Part shown: positions 1 to 5,133 of the stretch, piece by piece
Layout: each line of letters starts with the position of its first letter
How positions within the stretch are numbered: position 1 is the stretch's first letter
Origin: Pseudomonas rubra
GTDB lineage: Bacteria > Pseudomonadota > Gammaproteobacteria > Pseudomonadales > Pseudomonadaceae
Assembly (NCBI RefSeq): GCF_028656935.1
Contig: NZ_JAMDGZ010000044.1
Coordinates: 1 to 64,000 of the forward strand
Length of the DNA stretch: 64,000 nt
Direction: 5' to 3'
Position numbers and translations under genes: made by a program
Notes under the pieces: model-generated
Told to the model about the DNA's origin: nothing
Databases searched by the model: none
Seen by the model: the letters and a program-made list of their open reading frames with translations, nothing else

Positions 1-105
1 CTGGTGATACTGGCCAGAAAGCTCGCACGCGTGGCATTCGCCCTGATGAAAAATCAGGACGAATACGTCACCAAGGGCGGCAAATTGGCTTGCCCAAAAC
101 CATAG
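1..105 (+). mobile_element. IS110-family transposase, C-terminal end only (partial)
   Basis: The window opens inside an open frame that encodes 34 residues and stops at TAG (103-105). The visible end reads ...ARKLARVAFALMKNQDEY and closes with a Cys-Pro-Lys-Pro tail. This is the typical C-terminus of IS110-family (DEDD) transposases, which follows the second catalytic domain. The rest of the element lies outside the window, so its subgroup (IS110 or IS1111) and its ends cannot be set. A REP-like palindrome half lies about 55 bp downstream, which fits the habit of some Pseudomonas IS110 elements (ISPpu9/ISPpu10 type) of inserting in or beside REP sequences. The family call rests on recognising this C-terminal pattern alone. 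Confidence 0.7.
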
Positions 106-511
106 AATCTCCCACTGGAGGGAGCCGGACACCATCAGTGCGTTGAACAAAATCCGAAGTGGGAGCGAGCTTGCCTCGCGATACGATCTACCGGGCCACG
201 CACATCGCGGCGTAGGCATCTACTCATTGCTCAATGGTGTGATGGCGGCAAGGTGCTGGCCTTGGGATGGGGTAAAGCCTATCAAGTGTTCGCCGCAAGA
301 TTTGTAGTGCCCTGGAGATCGAGCGCCGCCCGCGCGGCGCATCGCCGGCAAGGCCAGCTCCCACATTTATTGCAACGTACCATGGCCTGTAAGACCGGCG
401 TTGTCAGCCTTGGTGCTAGGTGCGAGCGCGTATAGAGGCCACAAACCTAGCGGTCTACAAGCGATCGCGAGATGTGTGGATAGAATCTCCCACATCGGGC
501 CGGCGTGTTTT
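106..511. other. Gene-free spacer with REP-like sequences and a 14-bp direct repeat
   Basis: No convincing gene is present: the short open frames here overlap each other and have no ribosome binding site or recognisable product. The spacer holds a REP-like half at about 160-184 (TGGGAGCGAGCTTGCCTCGCG), a second REP-type sequence at about 312-366 (GC-rich block followed by GGCAAGGCCAGCTCCCACA), and two copies of ATAGAATCTCCCAC at 102-115 and 480-493. The first copy overlaps the transposase stop codon. The region probably contains the right end of the IS element, but its boundary cannot be located without the left end. Confidence 0.5.
160..184. repeat. REP-like half element next to the IS110 end
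   Basis: The core TGGGAGCGAGCTTGCCTCGCG is a one-arm variant of the GGGAGCGGGCTTGCCCCGCG palindromes found elsewhere in this window. The matching inverted arm is missing here. That would fit an element disrupted by the neighbouring IS, or a naturally single REP. Confidence 0.55.
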
Positions 512-1270
512 CTACAAGCGCTGCAGGATCAACTCCCCTGCCGCCCCCGCCGAGCCCGGTTGCCCGGCCATACCGGGCTTGCCCGCAGCGCCGCTGGCGG
601 TGCTGTAGACCAGGCATCCCTTGCTCACACCACCAGCACCCGCCTTACCGGCTGCACCTGCCACGCCCGGCGCACCGCCATCGAGCTGAACCACGATGCG
701 CTCGGCCGGGAAACTCGCGGGCAGCGCTAGCCGCACCCGACCACCCGGGGCACCATCATGGCCATTGCCACCATTGTCGCCATTGGCACCACGGCTGGCC
801 TGACCCCAAGTGCAACCACCTGGCTTGCCGTTGGCGCCATCAAGCCCGACGTAGCCTGGTGCACCGGCGCCGCCACGGGCATCAATGGCCAGGGTCGAAG
901 CCTGCAGCTCATGCACCTGCAACTCCAGGTTGCGCCCAGCTTTTGCCACTTTTTCATAAGTACCCGGCGCGCCATGGGCGACAAGCTGGCTGCCCTCGCC
1001 CAGACTCGCCCGCTTGATCTCGATCTGCAGAGTGGCCTGCGCCGGGACAATGGCAATCCGCGCTTCATGCCCCAGGTGCAGCTCATCGACCTTGAGGTCG
1101 ACCAGACTCGCAGGCAATAGCAACGTGGCTGAATCAGCCACATCCAGGCGTTGCAGATGTACGACACTGGAGGTGTTTGGCAGGCGCAGCACCGAATGGG
1201 CGGCAACGCTGATTGCGTCAGCCAGCGCCAGAGGGCTGAACAGCGCAGCCAGGATGATCAATTTACGCAT
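512..1270 (-). CDS. Exported Gly-rich collagen-like protein, 252 aa
   Basis: I do not recognise a characterised homologue. The start at 1270 (MRKLIILAALFSPLALADA) gives a clean Sec signal peptide with likely cleavage after ALA; a longer frame from 1378 would place odd sequence before it. Residues 20-125 look like a beta-rich domain (VVHLQRLDVADSATLLLPASL). About residues 128-185 and 200-250 are Gly-Xaa-Yaa-like tracts (GAPGYVGLDGANGKPGG, GKPGMAGQPGSAGAAGE) interrupted by a charged segment. Two cysteines lie in the Gly tracts (GGCTWG and KGCLVY). The start overlaps the 3' end of the DUF1145 gene by 8 bp, so the two are probably co-transcribed. A periplasmic, surface or matrix role is inferred only from composition and the signal peptide. 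Confidence 0.75.
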   Translation of the reverse strand: MRKLIILAALFSPLALADAISVAAHSVLRLPNTSSVVHLQRLDVADSATLLLPASLVDLKVDELHLGHEARIAIVPAQATLQIEIKRASLGEGSQLVAHGAPGTYEKVAKAGRNLELQVHELQASTLAIDARGGAGAPGYVGLDGANGKPGGCTWGQASRGANGDNGGNGHDGAPGGRVRLALPASFPAERIVVQLDGGAPGVAGAAGKAGAGGVSKGCLVYSTASGAAGKPGMAGQPGSAGAAGELILQRL

Positions 1271-1538
1271 GGACAGCTTCCTTGCGGGGTGCTGGAATCG
1301 AAAGAACGTGAAAAATACCCACCAGCAGGATCTGCAAGCGATCGAACCAACGGTGGCTGCGCGTGCGCAAGCAACCATTGAACATCAGTATCTCCAGCAC
1401 ATGCAGGCCCAGCAGGGCAGCACCGGCGGCATTGATCAGCAGATGGAAGGGATGTTCCTGTGGGATCAGCAGGTTGACCAACACCACCCACCAGAACACC
1501 ACGGTCAAGGCCTTGCCCAACCCCAGTAAGCCTTTCAT
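1263..1538 (-). CDS. DUF1145 family inner-membrane protein, 91 aa
   Basis: The 91-residue protein has two hydrophobic helices (about 8-28, GKALTVVFWWVVLVNLLIP, and about 33-53, LLINAAGAALLGLHVLEILMF) followed by a basic tail. This matches the size and layout of DUF1145/YhhL-type proteins, whose function is unknown. The ATG at 1538 is used; the 3' end overlaps the start of the collagen-like gene (1263-1270), which implies translational coupling. The tandem OmpA lipoprotein genes lie upstream on the same strand with a spacer of about 100 bp that contains a perfect hairpin. The family assignment is from sequence pattern; function is not inferred. Confidence 0.7.
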   Translation of the reverse strand: MKGLLGLGKALTVVFWWVVLVNLLIPQEHPFHLLINAAGAALLGLHVLEILMFNGCLRTRSHRWFDRLQILLVGIFHVLSIPAPRKEAVHA

Positions 1539-1565
1539 GGATGCCCCCTGTTGTTATTTTTCGGT

Positions 1566-1592
1566 GGCGATGCCAGCCACGCTGGCATCGCC
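1566..1592. repeat. 12-bp perfect inverted repeat in the DUF1145/OmpA spacer
   Basis: GGCGATGCCAGC (1566-1577) pairs with GCTGGCATCGCC (1581-1592) across a 3-nt loop. No U-run follows on either strand, so a classical intrinsic terminator is not shown. It may still end or stabilise the upstream OmpA transcript. Confidence 0.5.
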
Positions 1593-1635
1593 TGCAACAG
1601 TAACGGCTGATACGCGCCTTGTGCCAGAGGCTTGA

Positions 1636-2355
1636 TCAATTAAGGTGCAATTCCACCCTGCGATTCTGCGCACGCCCCGCATCAGTCGCGTTATCGGCGA
1701 TCGGCTCGCTCTCGCCACGGCCCTGGCTGGTCACCTTCGACGGCGATACTCCCTGGCTGATCAGATACTCGGCAACGCTGCTGGCGCGCCGCTCGGAGAG
1801 TGCCTGATTGTAAGTGTCAGAACCCTGGCTGTCGGTATGGCCGATGACCTTGATGCTGACTACATTGGCACCATTGAGCTTGCTGGTCAGTGCCTGCAAT
1901 TTCTGATGGGCCATTTCGGTCAACTCCGCCGAATCAAAGGCGAACATCACCGCCCCCTGATCGTTCAGAGTAATCACCTCCGAGGTTGACGCAGGTTCTG
2001 GGGCCTTCTGCGTCGCCGGGTATTGCGGCAACGGGCAACCGGTGTGGCTGACAGGGGTATTGGCTGGGGTATCTGGGCAACGGTCGCGACGATCGAACAC
2101 GCCGTCTTCATCCTCGTCACCGTCCTGGGCATAGCAGATCAGCCCACCGGCAATCGCGCCAGCAACGCCGGCACCGGCGGCCCAGGCCGAGCTTTCGATT
2201 GCGCCCAGGCCGCCACCGACCAACCCGCCAAGCAGGCTGCAGACAGGCCAGGTCCTTTGATTGAGTGGGGCGCTGCCATCGCTGTGGGTCGCGCAACCGG
2301 AGAGCAGGCTTGCGGCCAGCAGGACCGGCAGTGTGGCCTTGGAAAGAACACTCAT
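1636..2355 (-). CDS. OmpA-family lipoprotein with calcium-repeat-like motif, 239 aa (paralogue 1)
   Basis: An N-terminal lipoprotein signal (MSVLSKATLPVLLAASLLSGC, lipobox LSGC, Cys21) predicts a lipid-anchored envelope protein. A glycine-zipper-like stretch follows (GGLVGGGLGAIESS and AGAGVAGAIAGG, about 43-70), then an Asp-rich segment DGDEDEDGVFDRRDRCPDTP resembling thrombospondin type-3 or OprF-linker calcium motifs. The C-terminal half (about 130-239) is an OmpA-like peptidoglycan-binding domain with the signature GHTDSQGSDTYNQALSERRA and NRRVELHLN. It is a tandem paralogue of the gene at 2446-3138. The ribosome binding site GGAG lies 8 nt before the ATG and is buried in a strong leader hairpin (2364-2399), so translation may be regulated. 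Role: probably linking outer membrane and cell wall. Confidence 0.85.
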   Translation of the reverse strand: MSVLSKATLPVLLAASLLSGCATHSDGSAPLNQRTWPVCSLLGGLVGGGLGAIESSAWAAGAGVAGAIAGGLICYAQDGDEDEDGVFDRRDRCPDTPANTPVSHTGCPLPQYPATQKAPEPASTSEVITLNDQGAVMFAFDSAELTEMAHQKLQALTSKLNGANVVSIKVIGHTDSQGSDTYNQALSERRASSVAEYLISQGVSPSKVTSQGRGESEPIADNATDAGRAQNRRVELHLN

Positions 2356-2363
2356 GAGAATTG

Positions 2364-2399
2364 CTCCTGTGTCACCGGCCTCTACCGGTCACACAGGAG
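2364..2399 (-). promoter_or_regulatory. Leader hairpin that sequesters the Shine-Dalgarno of the OmpA lipoprotein
   Basis: On the coding (minus) strand the leader reads CTCCTGTGTGACCGG, a 6-nt loop, then CCGGTGACACAGGAG. The 15-bp stem has one G-G mismatch. Its 3' arm ends with GGAG, the ribosome binding site 8 nt before the ATG, so the site is fully paired. This is seen directly in the sequence; regulation (temperature, protein or small RNA) is inference. Confidence 0.6.
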
Positions 2400-2406
2400 T
2401 AAAGAC

Positions 2407-2437
2407 CGGCCTGCGGCACTTCTCAAGCCGCAGGCCG
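2407..2437 (-). terminator. Putative weak terminator after the upstream OmpA lipoprotein gene
   Basis: CGGCCTGCGGC (2407-2417) pairs with GCCGCAGGCCG (2427-2437) around a 9-nt loop, 9 bp after the stop codon of the 2446-3138 gene. The following bases on the minus strand (GGTCTTTACTCC) are only moderately T-rich, so termination may be partial. Confidence 0.45.
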
Positions 2438-2445
2438 CTGGCGCT

Positions 2446-3138
2446 TCAGCGCTCGATGCGAATTTCCGTGCGACGGTTCTGCGCACGGCCATCTGCCGTC
2501 GCGTTATCGGCAACCGGCTGAGTCTCACCCGCGCCCTGCACCGAGACGAAACTGCTGCGCGGTACACCGCTCTCGATCAGGTAATCCGTCACCGACTGGG
2601 CGCGGTGCTGCGAGAGCTTCTTGTTGTAGGTGTCCGATCCTTTGCTATCGGTGTGGCCGGTGACGCTCAAACGGGCACTCGGCGCTTCGTTTTTCAGGCG
2701 TGTGGCGATGGTGTTGAGGCGTTCCTTGTCCTTGGCGGTCAGCTTGGCCGAGTCGAACTGGAAGTGAACATCGCGAATGACGATAACCTCTTCCTTGACG
2801 ACGGCCACTTCCTCCACCACAGCCACCGGCTCAGGTGGGCAACCGTTGGCATCAACCTGCACGCCGCGTGGCGTGCCCGGGCACTTGTCACGGCTGTCCG
2901 GGACGCCATCGCCATCTTCGTCGCCATCGCCGTGGGCCCAGCAATAGCCAGCGGCCATGCCTGCGCCAAGCAGCGCACCCCAGCCAGCCCAGCTAGAACT
3001 CTCGATAGCGCCCAGGGCTGCGCCGCCTACACCCCCGACGGCAGCACACTTCGGCCAGTCGGTTTTTTGCAAACCTGCACAACCAGTCAACACGCTGGTT
3101 AGCAGAACCAGAGGTAATGCTGTGCGTACTATGCTCAT
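2446..3138 (-). CDS. OmpA-family lipoprotein with calcium-repeat-like motif, 230 aa (paralogue 2)
   Basis: The protein begins MSIVRTALPLVLLTSVLTGC (lipobox LTGC, Cys20), so it should be an envelope lipoprotein. A Gly/Ala-rich zipper (GAIESSSWAGWGALLGAGMAAG) is followed by HGDGDEDGDGVPDSRDKCPG, an Asp-rich calcium-motif-like linker. The OmpA-like domain spans about 125-230, with GHTDSKGSDTYNKKLSQHRA and QNRRTEIRIER. Identity with the adjacent gene (1636-2355) is obvious along the whole length, so this is a tandem duplication. Both genes keep the same leader box (GGTCTTTACTCC on the coding strand) 40-45 nt before the start. OmpA-like domains bind peptidoglycan; the exact role of this pair is unknown. 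Confidence 0.85.
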   Translation of the reverse strand: MSIVRTALPLVLLTSVLTGCAGLQKTDWPKCAAVGGVGGAALGAIESSSWAGWGALLGAGMAAGYCWAHGDGDEDGDGVPDSRDKCPGTPRGVQVDANGCPPEPVAVVEEVAVVKEEVIVIRDVHFQFDSAKLTAKDKERLNTIATRLKNEAPSARLSVTGHTDSKGSDTYNKKLSQHRAQSVTDYLIESGVPRSSFVSVQGAGETQPVADNATADGRAQNRRTEIRIER

Positions 3139-3148
3139 TTTGTTGCAT

Positions 3149-3195
3149 CTCCTAGGGGGAATCGGTGCAATACCGATGCTCTGGGAGTAAAGACC
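3149..3195 (-). promoter_or_regulatory. Leader element of the second OmpA lipoprotein (shared box plus hairpin)
   Basis: On the minus strand GGTCTTTACTCC (3195-3184) is followed by the hairpin ATCGGT-ATTGC-ACCGAT (3177-3161) and then TAGGAG, the ribosome binding site 10 nt before the ATG. The CTCC of the box can pair with GGAG, giving the same anti-SD / hairpin / SD order as the paralogue, but the pairing here is much weaker (4-5 bp). Confidence 0.4.
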
Positions 3196-3298
3196 CGCTC
3201 ATTGATATCCGCCAGCAATAGGCCATGATGCGACCGCGCAGCACTATGCCAAGTGGCGCCAGACCGTTAGTCTTGCGGCATCTGACCGAGGATTCCCG

Positions 3299-3793
3299 AT
3301 GATTGACGGTTTTTCCCAGCGCACGCCACAACAGGCCCTTGCCGCCCTGCTCGAACGCCAGGCGCCGCAACGCCTGCTATTGATAGGCGAGCGATTTCCA
3401 GCGCTGGAAGCGTTCGCCCAGGCGCATCCGCAGGTGCACATCGCCGCGGCCAGACCGGGCCCGCTGCCTGAGGATCTGGCGACCCAGCGCTTCGACCTGG
3501 CGCTGCTGGTAGATTGCCTCGAGCACCTGAGCAAACGTGATGGCCTGCAACTGCTCGGCGGCATCCGAAACCTCAATGCCAGCCGCGTGGCGGTGCTGGC
3601 TGACCTGAGCGTCTGCGGCTGGCAGGAAACCGACTTTTTTGCCCTGGCCTTGCAGGCCAGTGAAAAGTTCCAGCGTGATTCGCAGGTTCTGAACCTGTTC
3701 ACCTATGATCTACGTGAATACAAGCAGGTCCCGGACTGGCTCAACGCCAGGTTCTGGGCCAACCCGGAAAATTTTGGCAAGTACTGGTGGTGA
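3299..3793 (+). CDS. DUF6231 family protein, 164 aa
   Basis: This soluble 164-residue protein has no signal peptide or membrane segment. It reads like a trimmed Rossmann or methyltransferase-like fold: RLLLIGERFPALEAF near residue 25 and FDLALLVDCLEHLSKRDGLQLL near 66-87 resemble strand-loop-helix elements. There is no canonical SAM-binding GxGxG. It matches what I know as DUF6231, a family restricted mainly to pseudomonads. It ends WWANPENFGKYWW-like (actual end ENFGKYWW). The next gene (ychJ) starts 4 bp after its stop, so the two form an operon. Function unknown; the methyltransferase-like impression is weak. Confidence 0.7.
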   Translation: MIDGFSQRTPQQALAALLERQAPQRLLLIGERFPALEAFAQAHPQVHIAAARPGPLPEDLATQRFDLALLVDCLEHLSKRDGLQLLGGIRNLNASRVAVLADLSVCGWQETDFFALALQASEKFQRDSQVLNLFTYDLREYKQVPDWLNARFWANPENFGKYWW

Positions 3794-3797
3794 AACG

Positions 3798-4274
3798 ATG
3801 AGTGTCTCGGTTTGTCCCTGCGGTAGTGGCGATCTGCTTGCCGCCTGTTGCGGGCATTATCACCAAGGGCAACAGGCGCCCGACGCCCAGACCCTGATGC
3901 GTTCGCGCTACAGCGCCTACGTGCTGGGCCTGGTCGACTATCTGGTAGCCACCACACTGCCGGCCCAGCAAGATGGGCTCGATCGCGAGGCAATCAAGGC
4001 CTGGAGCCAGCAAAGCACCTGGCTGGGCCTTGAAGTGGAAAGCGCCGAAGTGTTCGGCGGCAAGCCCGAGCATGCCTTCGTCACCTTCACCGCCCGCTGG
4101 CACGATAATGACGGCGAGCATAGCCATCGCGAACGCTCGGCCTTCGTGCAAAACCTGGGCAAGTGGTACTTCATTGACCCCACCGTCGGCCTCAAGGCCA
4201 CCCGCAACGATCCTTGCCCGTGCAACAGCGGACAGAAATTCAAGAAGTGCTGCGCCAGTTACCTGGGAAGCTGA
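3798..4274 (+). CDS. YchJ family protein (UPF0225) with two SEC-C zinc motifs, 158 aa
   Basis: The start at 3798 gives MSVSVCPCGSGDLLAACCG, an N-terminal SEC-C zinc-binding motif. The centre (about residues 25-130) is the YchJ NTF2-like domain, with LMRSRYSAYVLGLVDYL and TFTARWHDNDGEHSHRERSAFV. A second SEC-C motif closes the protein (NDPCPCNSGQKFKKCCASYLG). SEC-C motifs coordinate Zn through C-x-C...C-C/H and also occur in SecA; YchJ has no settled function. The gene sits 4 bp after DUF6231 and its end nearly abuts the LEA-2 lipoprotein, whose start lies 5 bp after the TGA. An open frame upstream in phase (from 3705) lies inside the DUF6231 gene and is not used. Confidence 0.85.
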   Translation: MSVSVCPCGSGDLLAACCGHYHQGQQAPDAQTLMRSRYSAYVLGLVDYLVATTLPAQQDGLDREAIKAWSQQSTWLGLEVESAEVFGGKPEHAFVTFTARWHDNDGEHSHRERSAFVQNLGKWYFIDPTVGLKATRNDPCPCNSGQKFKKCCASYLGS

Positions 4275-4279
4275 GCCTG

Positions 4280-4750
4280 ATGACCCGCCTGTTGCTGGTC
4301 GGCGCTGTGCTCCTGCAACTGGTGGGCTGCGCCAGTTGGCTGGGTGATGACTATCAGGACCCACAGGTGCATTTGCTCAAGGTCGAACCCTTGAAGATGC
4401 GCCTGCTGCAGCAAGAGTTCGTGCTCCATGTGCAGGTCGACAACCCTAACGACAGCCGCCTGTTCATCCGCTACCTGGGCTACAAGGTGCTGATCAACGA
4501 CCTGCCGCTGACCGAAGGCGAAGCCAGCCTGTGGCGCAGTGTCGGCCCGCACGCCCGGCGCACCTTCAAGATCCCGGTGCGCACCAACCTCTGGCAGCAG
4601 GTCAAACCCCTGGCAAAACTGCTCAAAGGCAACCAGGGGCCATTGCGTTATCGCCTGGAAGGTGAGCTAGTCAGCGGATTATTCTTCGCCCGCGACCTGC
4701 ACTTGTCGCGCAGTGGTGAGATAATTCCCGGCGATCTTATTCCGGAGTAA
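4280..4750 (+). CDS. LEA type 2 family lipoprotein, 156 aa
   Basis: Starting at ATG 4280 the product begins MTRLLLVGAVLLQLVGCASW, a lipoprotein signal with lipobox LVGC. The mature part is one LEA-2 (WHy-type) immunoglobulin-like beta domain: KMRLLQQEFVLHVQVDNPND, then YKVLINDLPLTEGEAS and the C-terminal strands RLEGELVSGLFFARDLHLS. LEA-2 lipoproteins are common in gammaproteobacteria and are thought to act in the periplasm or outer membrane, but their exact role is unknown. The gene is tightly packed between ychJ and the small SEC-C protein (6 bp spacing), so the block 3299-4957 is probably one transcript. A longer in-frame start (4214) overlaps ychJ and would spoil the signal sequence. Confidence 0.85.
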   Translation: MTRLLLVGAVLLQLVGCASWLGDDYQDPQVHLLKVEPLKMRLLQQEFVLHVQVDNPNDSRLFIRYLGYKVLINDLPLTEGEASLWRSVGPHARRTFKIPVRTNLWQQVKPLAKLLKGNQGPLRYRLEGELVSGLFFARDLHLSRSGEIIPGDLIPE

Positions 4751-4756
4751 CCCAAG

Positions 4757-4957
4757 ATGACCCAGCAACCCCATGTCCATGGCCCAGACTGCAACCACGA
4801 TCATGACCATCACGACCATGACCATGGCCATGTACACGGCCCGAACTGCAACCACGGCCACCAGGAGCCGGTGCGCAACGCCCTGAAGGACGTCGGCCGC
4901 AACGATCCGTGCCCATGCGGCAGCAGCAAAAAGTTCAAGAAGTGCCACGGCGCCTGA
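4757..4957 (+). CDS. His-rich SEC-C metal-binding protein, 66 aa
   Basis: The first 36 residues carry a strikingly His/Asp-rich stretch (GPDCNHDHDHHDHDHGHVHGP) that must bind transition metals. The C-terminus is a complete SEC-C zinc motif (GRNDPCPCGSSKKFKKCHG). Such SEC-C miniproteins are annotated widely without a function. A metal-buffer or chaperone role is inferred from composition. It starts 6 bp after the LEA-2 lipoprotein and is the second SEC-C protein in this four-gene block, which makes a shared metal-linked role plausible but unproven. Confidence 0.85.
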   Translation: MTQQPHVHGPDCNHDHDHHDHDHGHVHGPNCNHGHQEPVRNALKDVGRNDPCPCGSSKKFKKCHGA

Positions 4958-5133
4958 TAGCCGCCTTCTGACAGTGGTCGCCACTTGTACCCTGTGCAGG
5001 CGCGACCGCTATCCCCCTTTCTGCCTCGACACCTCGTCAGCTATTGAAAATAAAGGCTGCGCCCCGCTTGCATGGCGTGATCGCGCTCACTAACGTAGCG
5101 CCTTTTACCGCCACGCCCTGCAGGAGCCTGAAC

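Noticed and set aside
253..1120. Overlapping plus-strand frames opposite the collagen-like gene
   Set aside because: They mirror the Gly/Pro-rich minus-strand gene, which has a signal peptide and an overlapping upstream neighbour.
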